This document shows positions 39,785-54,221 of a DNA stretch of 64,000 bases, one piece after another. How positions within the stretch are numbered: the stretch's first letter is position 1; each line of letters begins with the position of its first letter. The stretch is from Karalla daura (taxonomy: Eukaryota > Chordata > Actinopteri > Chaetodontiformes > Leiognathidae): positions 18,202,497 to 18,266,496 of the forward strand of contig CM055188.1 of the NCBI GenBank assembly GCA_029224185.1, read 5' to 3'. A program made the translations under genes and the position numbers. Below the pieces are notes generated by a model that ran no database searches, was not told where the DNA came from, and was given only the letters and a program-made list of their open reading frames with translations.

Positions 39785-40257
39785 TTCTGCGCAGCATCTT
39801 AGCTGTTCCTAGGACTGTGCGTGTGTGGACTGTGTGTCTTCTGGACTGCAGCTTCAGATGTTGTTCCTGGGATCTGTTGGAGCCACTCTCCCAATTTGGG
39901 GGTCACTGCACCGAGTGCTCCCACTACAACAGGGACCACGTTCACCTTAACCTTCCACATCTGTTCCAGCTGTTCTTTCAACCCTTGGTACAGTACTTTT
40001 CAACCTTTTCATGTCCCTTCCCTCTGATGTTGGCATCAGCCATCAGATGTTTCTGTACACTATTCCAGCCACTTGGTTGTGCCTCTCCATGTACGCTGAC
40101 CCGGCTAGCATCTCCCACCCTGCCACTATGTGCTGCACTGTCTCAGGGCGATCTTTGGATAGTCTGCACCTTGGATCTGATCTGCTCTGGTAGATCCTGG
40201 CCTCTATGGCTCTTGTACCTAGGGCCTGCTCTTGTGCTGCCATGATTAGTGCTGTAC
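39785..40257 (-). mobile_element. Broken 3' end of a non-LTR retrotransposon ORF
   Basis: The minus strand encodes the C-terminal end of a fish retrotransposon polyprotein of the type with a CCHC zinc knuckle followed by an endonuclease-like domain. Visible pieces are RAIEARIYQSRSDPRCRLSK, RPETVQHIVAGW and AYMERHNQVAGIVYRN, then, in other frames, DANIRGKGHEKVEKY, PVVVGALGAVTPKLGEWLQQ and LGTAKMLRRT. Segment order agrees with the family as I recall it. The copy is dead. The zinc knuckle has lost its second and fourth cysteines (Ser and Trp). Some tens of residues of the endonuclease core are missing between VYRN and DANIR. There are at least two frameshifts and an in-frame stop. A (GGATA)-like microsatellite follows its 3' end. 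The clade (R4/Rex6-like, by the motif type) is inference. Confidence 0.75.
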
Positions 40258-40983
40258 TGCTATATATAAAAAGTTTATATACACACATTTATTTGTATCA
40301 GACAACAAAGAAGAAAAACACAACCCTCCCACCCCCACAAATGCAAACAGAGGCACAGATATGTAAGGATACCCACAACTGTACTGTATGTAGCTTGTGG
40401 TTTGTACCTATTTTTGTATTTTAGGAAACATGCCCTGTAATTTTTTCTAAATACAAACAAATGTTCTGGACTTTATCCCACACTACTTTCTTACTTATTC
40501 CTTTGTAGCTTCTTAAATTTATCCTGATCTAAAACTATAAAATATTGGCAGTTGTTATGGGTGTGTGTGTGTAAAATTAAGCATTGGATTTTTTATTTCT
40601 AGTTGAAACAAAATCTTTTATCTCAGTCAAATCATGGTAATGTGACATTACATTATTCAAAACCCTACCGCTGCTCCGTATTTCCAACTGTCAGAAAGTG
40701 ACAGGAACGCAGACTGTTACTACAATCATAGTCGTGATGCTGAACAAGAGGCAACATCTTAACTTTACTGAAGAGCAAAATCGTGGCTTATCACCACCTG
40801 GAAATGGAGCATCATGTTGGCAAGTACCTGTCAGACTGCAAAGATCCATAAGCAGTATTCGAGTTGAAATGTCAGCTGCCTCTCTCATATGATTGTTATC
40901 ATAGTAGAAAATAATTACAATTTTAACCAAATCTTTCCGTCTGTCTTTTTAAGTTCCAGGTCAGGACAGAAGATAAAATAATA

Positions 40984-41023
40984 ACTACTGCTACTACTAC
41001 TACTACTAATAATAATAATAACT
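40984..41023 (+). repeat. (CTA)n/(ATA)n trinucleotide repeat
   Basis: About seven CTA units that pass into five ATA units. Confidence 0.9.
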
Positions 41024-44000
41024 AAGCAAGCATTAAGGATATGATTCATTAATCACAATGTACAACAGGGTTATCAGTAGAAAGATGTAAACAGGTTGTC
41101 CGGTGTCACACATGGTAAAATCCTTCTTTGAATCACAACATCTGTCCTATAGTTCAGCCACAAGCCATCACCATCAGAAATGGGATGCAGAATCAACTGC
41201 ACATCAATTCTGGCATTTTCTTCAGAGCCACATTTCCTACATAAACATACTTTTCATATTTCATTCCTCCATTAATCTTTCACCAGTGACATTAGAATAT
41301 AGCACATCAGAGAAAGTCCTCCATGGTTCAAGCTCTGTCATGTGAGAATATCTTCTGGACAAGTCCCTTAAGTTATTGATGACACCTCATCTGCTGAATG
41401 TTGTGGCGTTGTGTGCCTCTCTGGAGTTCTGCTGCATGTCTAACTGACAGGCACATACTCTTTTCCTGCTGCGCTTAATCAAACCCTACCACTTGTTAGC
41501 AGACTAGCAATTAAACAAAACAGTCTTGGAGGAGCCTTCCACTTCGCCTCCCCGTGCTGCTTGGTCATTTATCACAGCATGATCCCACACTCCTGCTGGC
41601 TGGAAGGAGCATGCACTGCACTGTACAGGTTGCAGTGGAGATGGGCGACCGGCACCATTTGGGGCTTGGGGCCTACAGGTTTGGCTGCTGCGCATGTGGA
41701 ATCGAACACAGTGGTGGCACAGTGAAGCGTCCACTGGGACAAGGGGCACTTCAAGGCAGGATAAGGCATGTTGTTTGTGTTTGTTTCCTCTCCAGCGCTT
41801 TTGGACTATGCCTGCACCTGTGCTCATTTTATGTTGAAAGCCCATATGACTACGTGGCACAACATGAGCTGCAGAATGCCGCAGAGAACGGAAACATAAT
41901 GAGATATCTCATGCAGCTGACCGAACAGACTTCAGTAAATTGTCCAGGGCATTGTTTTTATGGGTTACACAAAGCTCCCTGGTGTTGCACAGGACATCTC
42001 CAAGATGAAATGTAAAGGGCAATGAGCCACTCTTGGAGACAGCATTATGTTTGCTGCTATGGTAACAACAATTTGTAGTATGTCAATAACAACAGCACCT
42101 GAGTTCAAATATTGATGTTTATGTTGCTCCCGTCTAAAGTCTTTCTATGGCTGAAAATCCTAAACATAATACAATTTTTTTTCTTCTTAATTCCAGTCTA
42201 CCCAAGGGGAATCCTAAACATGATCTATCAAAGAGGACAAATGCATGGAAGTCCCTGAAATGTTCTCTGCGGCATCCCTCAGGGTTAAAGATCACATTGC
42301 ATAAGTCACAATGACTAAAGCTACTTCACTCAAAAGGAGACCTAGGAGCAGCTTCATAAGACAGGCCTCGCTGAATATTCAAAGATTGAACAAGACATGC
42401 AAGTCAAACATGCCTATCTCCTCAAGCATTTAGGATCACGCTTATACCAATTAGCAAACATCTGTGGACGGAGCCCGAAGACAGCAATGATGGGCAGTGA
42501 TGCCGCTGTCAGTCCATGATCTCTTATGACAGCCTGGAAAATGAAAAAACAAAAAAACAAGCTTTGATACCTGTGGACAGGTGCACATTTTGTTACTCTC
42601 CATGTGTAGAGTGTTGCTCTGTGTTGCTCTGTGTGATCAGGTTGACAATGACAGGACATTAACTATTGTTAGACGCAAATCAATTCCCATCCTTTAACTT
42701 ATATATATATATTTTTTAATCTAAACACATGTATACAGACCTACAAAGCTGTTTCTTCTCAAAACTTGTACTCTTATGCCAAACAGAGGAAATCTATAGG
42801 TTTTTATTTCAGACTACAGAAGACAAAACTGTTTTTGCAGGAGACATGTGCCCCTTTAATTTCACTTTGCACAGTTTACTTAGAAGCAATTATCAAGTGA
42901 TGCATTACCTCACTGTTACCATATGGATCATGTACAGTAATACAAATAAAAATCAGATGGCATTATCCAATAAATGCATCCATTAGAGGACACATGCAGG
43001 AAGGATGCCAAGTTGAAACGGACTCTGTACATTTCCGCCTTATTTCCCTGGCTCGGCTGTATCTGCTTTGGCACATCATAGCACTAGGGAAGTCAGTGTT
43101 AGTCAATGAGCCGGTGATCTGCATATTCCGCAAAAGAGTTAATTTGAGCGAGATAAAATGCAGCAGAGAACGACAAAACACAATCTATGTAAACTGGGGC
43201 AGTCATACAAAAAGTCTGCAACTGCTTCTGCAGACCTCACACACTTTATTTGTTACAGTCCATGATGTCAGCTAGCAAAAAAAAAAACAGTCATGTTCTT
43301 TTTATGTAATGTGATTAATTTCTACACAATACCAGCCCTGGCCTGCTTCTCTTCCTCCTGCTGCAGTCACAGAGCACAGCCAGCTACCGACACAATCCCT
43401 ACGGTGGGGGAGCTGGAGGGGAATTTTGTCCCTGCTTCTAAAAGCAATACATATTCATTTAGACATGGACAGGACAATATTTATTACATGGACAATCAAC
43501 ATTTTTTTTTTTGCAACAAACAAAGCCCTCACCTGTCAATACACAAGCTGATGCCTTGGCATCATACTAAATTATCTGCATCAGCTGCATTATCATTTGA
43601 AATTAATAATACATGTGAGAGCATATTGTGGCATCAATGTGCATCCCAATTACAAAGTAGTGGGATGTGAACATGCTACAAAATGCACAAATTCACAACA
43701 AAATGATGCACATTCATCCTTTTCCAGGCTGAACAATTCTGTGATTGCTAGCATCAGTGCCATGGTATAACATTCACAAGCAGGAGGGGCTTTCTGGGTA
43801 GTGTCAAACAGGGTAACACATGCTGATCTGGTACAACATGAACTACTTTTTCCAAAATGCGTCTAGAGCCATGGTGTGGGGAACTCACGCTGCCTCACAG
43901 TGTGCTCACCCTCTCCACATGAGAGAAAAGTCAACCTAACCATTCAGTCCTATTAGAATCCACATTCTCTTGTTTACAAAAGCATTTCTGAAAGGCTGAC

Positions 44001-46529
44001 TCTTTGCACAGATACAAATAAACTCTGAAAAAAACTGTCCCTACTTAAACTACTGTCATCTCCTATTGTGTTACTGACTGCACTACTCCCATATCTGCTC
44101 CAGGCTCTATGAATCCTCTATTAACCGTTTCCTTTACGAGACCAGACAGGATGCACATGCTCTGCTGTCTCAAAGCCTCTGGTGGGAGGGTGAAAATGGT
44201 AAAAACATCCTGTACATGAATACGCACTTGGGAAAAAGTCATGAGTGGATATAGACGAAAGTGATTTCCTTCTTGAGTACCTCTTAAAGGTCTCTCCCCA
44301 TAAGGAAATAGGGGTCAGCAGCATTAAGCCCACAAGTATACAGAGTAATCATGTAGTACAAAGAGCATGGCTGGGTCATACAGACAGCCCATTAATGTGC
44401 TTGCCTTTGAAAAAGACAGAAAGTGACAACCTCTCTGCTGCTCTTGCTGCTTCTGATCCACAGTGACAGACAGGAGGAGAACAGGACTGCACATTTCAGA
44501 CAAAAACAATCATTCTTGAGGCGGCTGAGTTAAAATAAAAACCTTCCTCATGTTTGCAACCAGGTTGAGTTAATCCATTCGTCTTCCTGGTGCCCTGCAG
44601 ATAGTAATTATCCATTATTTGTGGCATGCTCTGACATTGGTCTGTCAGATTGAGAGGGAGTGTGTGGATGCAGCGCGGAGGCAGCACCTCGCTCTGCCTT
44701 TGTGTTCGGATGTGGACTGGCAGGGTGTGTCACGCCTGATCTGTACTTAGACTCTTTCTATTGTCTCTCTACTGCTTACTGAAATAACTGGTGGGACCTA
44801 CTGTATGAGGATTGGTCGCATTAGATGACAGAGGAGTTAGAAATTATGACAATGCAATGCTCTATATGTTGACAGATTTGGCTATTGCACTGCCACTGTG
44901 AGATCTTCCCCATCAACTGTATTTCTACACTGTTCTTATATAAGGAATATCAATGTATACACAGCCACCCACACAACCCCACACATATTTGTCACAAGTC
45001 ATGGATGAGTCAATCTTCTGAGTGACAATGCCAAGACATGAACAAATGTGTATACTTGTCTAGTGGGACAACATGTCTGGACCTGATCTATATTAATCCC
45101 TGCGCTATGGAATTGTGGTAGGCAGAAAGATGTGACAATACCACAGTTGGGTTAGTTAAAATTAGCTTCACTTTTAATTTGTTTTGCACCACAACATAAA
45201 CCAAATCTTAATTTAACACACTGGCAGCAGGATTAATTTTTCGAAGTAAATCAGACAAAAAGTAATCATTGTCCCAAAATATTTTTCAGTTTAATAATCT
45301 GATTTCCATGAACTAACATGACATATCTAGGAGACAGAACCACTTCACCTGTGAAAGCTCGTTTCCTTTTCTAAAAAATGCGATCTCATGTCAAGAACCC
45401 ACATTGAATTTTCACTTTACCAAGTGGACACCCACTCATGAAGAGCAGCATGAGGTTTGGTTTGATGGAGCAGGTCACTGACGCACGCTGGGCAGTTTCA
45501 CTTCCTGCCTACCTTCCTCTCAAATTCATTATCGACATTACAGCAGCATGAATCCTAGATGTCTTTCACTGTCAAATGAATGTAATCCCAGACTGGAATT
45601 TAGTCAGGTATTTTTCTTTCTTTTTTTTTCATCAACATCCCAGAATTGCCAAAATATGTCACTATCAAAGACTTCATGATTGCACGCTATTTAAATGTTG
45701 ATGTAGGTCATAGCTGTCTGGTAAAGTGGTGATCTGTAAATGACAGTATCAGCGAGGTACACATGATCTGCAATGCATTCCCCATGAGACAACTGCAGAT
45801 GTTGTTGACCTGGTTTGCTTTATTATTCCCCCACTGACATATCTCTCCAATCTATGATATTATGTTTAAGTAGATCTGATATTACTACAAAGGTGAAGCA
45901 AAAACAAGTGAACAGAAATGATTTAACAGTAAACTACATGGAAAGTCTTTTGTTCAAAATAGCAATTACTATCAAAAGGAGAGTATCAGAAAAGTTGCCT
46001 TTTGTGAACATATTGGATTATTTCAAAATATGCGTCAATAAAGTCAAAATTCATTACTATCTGTCTGTCAGTGGCTGCTTCAATGTCCCATGCCAAATAA
46101 CGTTAAAATAGGACACAGCAGAGACAGGTTCTCCTGAGGAATCCAAATGTTGTGGCCTTAACCCCTGCTCCCTGAAGAACAGGGCAGAGATTGCAACATG
46201 CCATCTGATGCAGCTGTAGCGCAGACTCTGGCTTGCATCATTCTTTCAACAGGTAAAAGTGAGCGCTATGGGATGTGTGTGAAAACATGAATCCTCGCTG
46301 GCCCTGCACTCATGAGACAGTCTGTTGCAGTGATAGAGGCTTTTGTCGCTGTCAAGCTAATAACTTTGAAAAATTCTTAAGACTGACAACAAGACTACAC
46401 AGTAAAGATTTCCCACATTCAATTCTCTTTTAGCAGTTCATTCTTATGGTACGGTTGGACCTAAAATGCACATGATTGCAGGATAAAAAAAGATGATCAT
46501 AGTCAAACTAGAGCTATTATACTGTGAAC

Positions 46530-46720
46530 TCTGTATTCTCTGCCAGATTATCAAAAACCATCATCCATCAACCATGGGTAATGGATGATGGACTGAAGAC
46601 CTTTATTTATTCCCTGCCCTTCCCCGATGTGTGCTGGAGAAAGACACCAACAAACCCACATAACACCCTTGGGTACAAAACAGATAAGGTAATGGATGGG
46701 TGGAAAAACTATATAACATA
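46530..46720 (+). mobile_element. Degraded retroposon end with GGAT-like tail
   Basis: TGATGGACTG, GCTGGAGAAAG and CAGATAAGGTAATGGATGGG appear in the order expected for the 3' end of the fish retroposon that ends in GGATGG repeats. Divergence is high, so this is tentative. Confidence 0.4.
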
Positions 46721-47080
46721 TTGAACATCTACAATTCTAATTGAAATAGCCTGAAAGTAGTAAACAATTCCACTGAGCGACCTGAATTCTCCAGCAGTGA
46801 ATGTAGTAACAAAGTTGTTAAGGCAAGCCAGCGATGAGGTGTTATGGATTCAACTTAAAACTCTGGTCCAGTGCTCTGCTAAGCCAGCGAGGTGCTGTGG
46901 ACGGAGCTGTCATGTTTTCGACAATTGTTATTTTCCCCTTGCACAGCAGGTGACAGCGCATTTCTTCTGGGATGAAATCCCCGACGGGCGCAGAGGGATT
47001 TGTGTTTATGTAGCGGCACCAGGGAGCCTGAGGACATGACGTGTGACTGCAGCCCAGCAGAGAGGATGGAGGTGCTTACA

Positions 47081-47132
47081 CACAAATACACATTCACATA
47101 CACACACACACAACCGCACACACACACACACA
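47081..47132 (+). repeat. CA-rich tract
   Basis: CA dinucleotides with AAATACACATTCACATA and ACCGC interruptions. Confidence 0.85.
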
Positions 47133-50100
47133 AGAAAGGGAAACAAGCACACTTGAATTTTGTACAACACACACACATACACACGAAATCAGGTGAACAT
47201 AATTACATGTAGACCAACAATTCACTCCACATCCTTTCTATTTTGGCTTTCATAGTTCCATCCACACACAAGCACACACTTCAGATGAAACAGTCACAAC
47301 AGCTATGTGTACTGTAAACTTCAAGAGCTTAGAGGGAGATTTAGGAAGCCTGTCACTCACACACATCTACTTTGAGATGCGCACACGCTAGACTCAGGAT
47401 CCTCTGTGACCTTTTCATACGTGATTAGAGACTCCAATCAACCCGGGAGTGTCAGTGCCTGAAAACACACTATATCCCATTTCATGCTGCTGTCATGTCC
47501 TGGCTGTTTGTCACTGAGGTTTCTCTTCACTCTAAGGTAACTGAGTCACATTATGTCAATGCTGTGCAGGTCTGGAGGAAAGTCTCTGTGAGCTTGGCAT
47601 GGATGACGTGACAGTAACATGATATTATTTCAGAGCCCTAAAGTCCCCCTACAGATGAAGCAGAGGGAATGTGACCGAATGAGGAATTACGAAGGAGATT
47701 ACTCATGGATATTGTGAAATGTGTCATCTGCTAATCAGATTAAGAGCAGAATAATCCTGACTGAAAAAAAGAAACTACTAAATGTGAGTAATGTACAGTA
47801 TTATTAAAAAATGCCACTGGAGTAAACATGTCCTTCATCATTGTACGTCAAGAAACTGTGATGTTGCTTTCATCTCACAGAGACTTCAAAGGAATCTCAT
47901 AAATTATGTATTTGCCATTGAAAGTCACAAGTTGCAGAATATTCAAATGTTTTACGTCATTTGAATATTATTACTAAACGACTGACAACATAAACCAGTG
48001 TCAACTCATTCCTCTTTGATGATGATTAATTATTTTATTTTTGTTTCACATTTTGAATTCCAGGTTCAGGAATGATAATAGACTAAACAAAACAAATCTC
48101 AGACTATGAGAAAACTTGTGACAACATCTGCAGGCAGTTCAGAGTCTTTTTATGTACAACTTGTGATTTTTATTTTGCAGGGCACAGAACAACTGTTCTC
48201 TCCTCTGAATTTTTGTAAACCTGGGAATTCACGACAAATGACAGGTGCCGGTCTCATCAGACATGAGTAAATCTGTTTTTACAAAATATTTAAACAAATG
48301 ATTTTGAAGCAATTTGCACTGCTCGTTGTAGCCATGTACACAGTACACACAGTTCACATAGAGATGTATTTGCGCAAAGAACCTTTTGACTAAATGCCAT
48401 GCTGCTTTTTATACAGAAAGGTCAGATAATAGATAAATGTTTCAGGAAGAGATAATGAAGCTCCAAGAAACGTTGAACTTCTGAGGTCTCCGTCCATTCA
48501 AAAGTGCAAATCAATGACTACAAAAAATATATGCTATGGTGTCCTAGCCACATCATTGGCAAGAGCTCTGTCACATGTATGTATATCTGAACAGAAAGCA
48601 TGCTCGCAAAAGAAAATGCTATTTCTTTGTGAGATATGTATGGTATCATAAAAAATAAAGTAAATGAATATGATATTCTGGGTGGTCCCTGAATGATACA
48701 TGGTGGTTATTAAAACTTTGTTCCAAGCAACTTTGGAGACAAAAGTGCACACAAACTGTCATACTTTTCAATGTAAACAAACAAAATATTTTTGTTGTTG
48801 AAGTAAGTCAGTGTCTATCTTTGTGTACGTATGGGGCCCACAACAAAGAAAACTGCAATTTCCCAGCATCATTACATCTTGAAACAACAGCAAAATGCCT
48901 TTATGAGTATCCAACAAGCTCCCAACAAGTATGAAATTCATTCAGCAAGAGAATTTTTTTGTCTTGTTGAGTACCGGATGAAGTAAAATTGTTCCTAGTG
49001 TATAAGCGTTGGTCTATCCTGAATAATTCATAGAAATGGGGAGAAAACCCTTTGTGCAACTCAGATTCTAAATGACTGTGTGATTTGGCCCTCATACAGT
49101 AGTGTATTATCAAGTAGCTATCAGAGAAGAACCTCAAGCTCTAGCCAGCATCTCAGCTCTCTGCTTTCAAATGCAAAATCATTTGAAATTAAAAATGTGG
49201 CGAGAGCAATTAGGAGGAGGGAGCACTGCATTTTGCCACTCTTCACTGAACAAAAGCCTGCTACGACAAGATTACTTTGCCGACCATCTGAATGTCCGTG
49301 AGGCACTGGGCGACAGATTCAAGGATGTAAAAAGTAAACAAAAAAATGAGAACACATTTGCTATGCCATTTACTGTTGAAACAGCAGGTGTCCTGACAGC
49401 CTACAACATAAAGTCATTTAACTGCAAAGTAAAAACCTTTAGAAGTACCTTTTTATGAATGGCTTAGTATCACGTCCATTCAGGACGCTTGAAATGGAAT
49501 ATAAGTCTCCATGATATCAAAGTAAGGAAACGTGTCTAGATCTCATATGAGAACTATGTAAGCATAATACAGTATGCCACTTTATTCAGGGACTTATTGT
49601 TACTGATTATGCTGATTAAAACAGGATGGGTGTTGACAGCTTGAAAAATGCAATGCTGTCAACTCAACACAGAGTTTAGGATATTTTAATTTACTGTCAA
49701 CAACATACAGGCCATTCGCAGCTACATTCAAAACCCAGCCAGAGCAGAACACAATCCACAATTTACTACCATAGAAGTCAAGGCCACCACTGACAGTGTT
49801 TCTTTGGTCCAAAGACGCCTTTCTGCTCTGCACGGATGAGCCGTGTTGTATACAGTGGGCTAGACAGCTGTCATGGCATGCTTAATGTGTCTTCTGAGAG
49901 CTCCCTCTGGCAGGTGGAGACCCACTAGAGCCTTGGGGATACACTATGTGTCCCACCACCATGTACAGGTCTGCAAACATATGGTGCTGAATAGAGGAGG
50001 TTTTCCTTGAAATTGCCATGCACATGCAGAATTTAATTAAAACACAATGAGGTTCCTCTTGAGAAAGTCAAGGTGCTGTGACACTTAATATGGTCTTGTT

Positions 50101-50410
50101 ATTGGCTGTCAGGCTGCTGATGCTGTATTTAGATACATATCTTCTACGTCAAAGGGTTGTTGTGAAATTTGACTGCAAGGAAATGAACGCAGCTAAGATT
50201 TTCTTAGTATCTGTGAGATGGAATACTACAGGCAATGAATATGTAACATAATGTTTTATTCTCTCGTTCACAGCTAGGTATTCAGGGTTTTGGGCAGTTG
50301 CAGTGCTGCATTACATTTGCTCAAAGCAGCCCTGATGCAACATGTTCAGTATTCTCACTTTCAGAAGTGGGGAAATTGGCACACAAATCGGCTTGTGTAA
50401 TGGTCGTTAC

Positions 50411-50455
50411 ACAAACCAGTGTCACCCATACAAACCAGTGTCACCCACACAAACA
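50411..50455 (+). repeat. Tandem repeat, period 19
   Basis: ACAAACCAGTGTCACCCA occurs twice, with a partial third copy. The 15-mer GTCACCCACACAAAC also occurs at 54070. Confidence 0.8.
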
Positions 50456-53400
50456 TATCAGACAAAGAAAAGTTCAAAAATGTTTTCATGGAAACAATTT
50501 TTGAAATTGTCAGGGCCAGAAAATGAAAAAAAAGATACATTTCATGAATGTAATTTATATTCCATTGTCATGCTCAGTCTTGGCTTGCATATTTTTTTTA
50601 GATTTCCATGCTGATTATGGTGGTTTAGTTGGCCTTTTCTGCATTAGCTGTTGTGAAGAGAATGTGAAAAAAAAACCAAACATTGACCATTTCACATGAT
50701 CTGTAGTGCAGATTTGCAGTAAACATAACATTGCATACAAAACATGATGACTGTTGAGGTGCTAATTTCTAACAAATTAAAATTTATTGAATATTCACCA
50801 TTACTGTTTTACAAATGGTGACTCTGCATTTCATGAATATATTTATTCAAGTCCAAATAATGTGCAAATCACTATCATGTAGAAACATCTAATCGAACTG
50901 CCAGTGTGATGCAAATTGAGTCCAGTCATTGTAATGGTTTTAGTATCAGATCAATGCATCATATTAAGTTTGAAAGTGCCAAAAAACAGTATTTTGAAAC
51001 CAGTGCCTTAACACAATTTCTGGATACAATAGTTTTCAGCAAACATTCCAAACCCGAAGAAATGAGCATTTATTATTTTGAGTGGCAGATTAATACACAT
51101 TTGATCATCTGCATAGCATTTACAGCTGCAGGATGGAGTTGGTAAAAATAAACAATATTGTGTGTTTTGGGTAATGAGAGATCATACAAACCTGGGCCAA
51201 TGGAGATCTGTGATGTTTGATTTATGTGTGGTTACGGGTCAATATTGATCAATCAGGAGAGCACAGATCGGTTTCTGCATACATATCAGGCAATAAACCT
51301 CAATGTTTTTTTCAAAAGATAATGTAGGAAAATATGTTTTTGGCTAATTAAGAAGTGATGTCATCAGATTGTTTATCAAGCTGATCACGCTCCAACTTGT
51401 TCACAGCACTGTCTACAATGCATCTGGCAGAGTGTATATACCAGCTGTGCAGATGGGAGTGCAGTCTATAGTGGTGCCTTTAGGGTATCTAAATATTTTC
51501 TTAAATACACTGGAAAATTCATTGACAATTACTAGATTTTTAAAAATATTTAACAATAGGACTTGCATACACAAACACAGCAAAAAACAAATGAACAAAC
51601 GAACAAAAAAACAACAATTGAGCAGTCTTAACAACTACAGGTACCAACCTACGTAAACCAAGACCTGACTGATGTCAGAGGCCAAGTAGATGTCGCCAGA
51701 CAGAACACCAACAGATGCTACCACTGATGCATGAGACCCCAGAGGAGCACCACACAATCTTCAACACAATCCATATCGCGCCACGTTTACTTCCAGCTAT
51801 GCAGAGAACCCGAGGCAATTCTCAGAGAGCCAGGCCTGGATATATGATGGAGTCTCTGAGAGACTGAGAAAGGCCTGTCCTCCAGCCTCTTGCTATAGAA
51901 GTGAATGGGATGCACTATCCATGCACTATCAGAGACACCCGTCCCGTCCACCCTCATCTATACCATGTGTGAGTGTTTTGACATATTCTGAAAGCTGCAG
52001 AAAGCAGCATTTCCTACCTTAGAGCCAATAAATTACTGATTATAACATTATGGTCTACAAGACATTTATGAAAAAATAATGTTACATTTGTACAATTGTT
52101 CACTCATATAGTCCGACAGATCACTAGACTCTATTTGTCCCTAGTTTAATTATTATTTTCATCATATGGTTTATGCATTATCTTTTTAGAAGCTACAAAG
52201 CAAATAGTACAGTCGGTTTGTTTATATATTCTAGTTCCATAAGATTATTTTTAATGAATAATAAATTATATTGTACATCAATGGATGATCTTTGTCTCTA
52301 ACACTGGGCTACAATATAAGCTTTAGCCCCTCATCTACAACCAGAAAACTATGCACTTGGTACAGCACAGTCACCAAGTTTAATTCAGTTTTCAGAGAAT
52401 AAACTATTATTCAGTATATGTCATGGCAGTCATGTCCATTGATGACTAATACAATTAAAATCAATTCAATATCTAAAATTAATCTTTCAAAGCAGTAATT
52501 GTAGGATCACAATGACACTGAAGAAGAAAATTTAAGTTGCTGTATTAGCGACAATGTTTCCTGGTACAAGCTTGGGCAGCAAGTGTTGCAACAAAAACAA
52601 CATATCAGGTGAAGAAAGAAAACTAGTAGTGGCAAAACACTTAGGTCTTTGCCTACGGATTGATTGCTTTTCATTGTTGCCTGTTTGAATACTCTGCTGC
52701 TCCAACCAGCAGGTTGGCTGAAGGTCTATCTGTGTTTGCGTGCACGCGTGTTTAATGCCCACAGCCTGGCTTGTGTAAGGAAGCCTGTTGAATCTTGATT
52801 TGGTGCCTGTTGTTTTCTATTTCATTCTTTGTGGTGTGTGAACACAGACCTGGAGCTGAATGCTTTGCTCTGTGCAGTTATACAGCATGCACTGACTAGT
52901 TTTATGGGGATCTTGGTGAATTTTATAAGGTTCCCCGTCATGCCAGATTACATTAAATTGCATGCAAGGGCTTTGGTGCAGTGTAAGCTGAAGACGCATT
53001 AGGACATTCTGTGTTAACTGCATCTGCTTAATGCAAGAAGGCCCGACATATGAACCAAGTGATGGTTAGTTTATACAGCTGAATGACATGTTGATGGTTG
53101 CTTTTTTCACAGCTGAAAGATACAACTCACTAGAATGGACTTGTAATTGACAGCTTGTATTGGTTCAGTATATCAGTGACTAGACAAAGTGTCTTCAGGG
53201 GGCCTTTCATGTGCCGAAAGATGCCTGACATGCTGGAATTATTTCCCCACTGGTTTTAAAAGCCAGACCTTAATTACATTGCTTCAGCATCAATTTTAGG
53301 ATGAGAAGAGTTAGCTGTGCTAGTGTTCACTGCGAGTACAAATGTGGGTACATTAAACAGAACAATTTGCAAATAAATATAAACTTTCAGTTTTCCACCA

Positions 53401-54091
53401 AGCTTTTACCAGGTAAAACCTCAAAAGAACAAAAGCTCTGTCAATTCCAGGAAAACTGCATTTTACCCACAGCAGGCTGGTGCATGAATCAGTATTATCT
53501 GCTATGTGGCAGTCAGTTTGGTGGGCATAATACAGGCAACTCTGGCATTTAGAAACTCTGAGGAATAAAAAAAAAAAGCTATGAAAGTACATATCTGGTA
53601 CAATTGGATGGAAGCTATGAGGGGCACTGCCAGAAAACTCACAAAAGTAACTTTGTATTCACTACTTTGCATGGTTTACTACCACATGTTCTCAAATAAG
53701 CTCTGCAGTGAATAAATGCAAGTTTGCTCAAACCTACCTGTTCATTTTTTTAAAAAAAAAACATCATTTTGTGAAAAAAAACACAAGTGACTTAAATTAC
53801 GAAAATTTATTCTGAAAATATGTCCGCCCTCTTAGAATGGATGTCAAGTGACAAACACCACGACAGTTTACCTTTTTCTAACAGTTCTCATTTTGTTTCA
53901 GAATTTTAAAAAAAGCCACCTTGATCACGCAAAGGAAATAATCCTGAATCTTGATACCAATGCCTTTGCACCTTTCGTGACCTAACCAAGGTTAGTCACA
54001 CCTTTGCAGTACAGACAATTCGAACATTTCCAGGCCCCCAAAAGTGCCAGATGTAAGGTGTTGATTAGCGTCACCCACACAAACCAAATGT

Positions 54092-54124
54092 TAATGAGAT
54101 CATCTGAAGCACATGATCTCATTA
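54092..54124. repeat. Perfect 12-bp stem-loop
   Basis: Arms TAATGAGATCAT and ATGATCTCATTA with a 9-nt loop, about 100 nt into the intron downstream of the Ig2a exon. Confidence 0.9.
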
Positions 54125-54221
54125 TTCTAATTTTGCAGTCATCCAGTCCTATATTTCCTATGTACACATGCAAGATAGAACAGCCATTAAAAAGAATCAT
54201 AAAAAACAGATATTTTTTTAC

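Larger units (their letters stand above)
39636..54221 (-). other. Intron between Ig2a and Ig2b exons (14.6 kb)
   Basis: Contains the broken non-LTR retrotransposon 3' end at 39785-40257, (CTA)n/(ATA)n at 40.98 kb, a GC-richer stretch around 41.5-42.0 kb, a degraded retroposon at 46.5 kb, a CA-rich tract at 47.1 kb, a period-19 repeat at 50.41 kb and a stem-loop at 54.09 kb. No other exon recognised. Confidence 0.8.
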
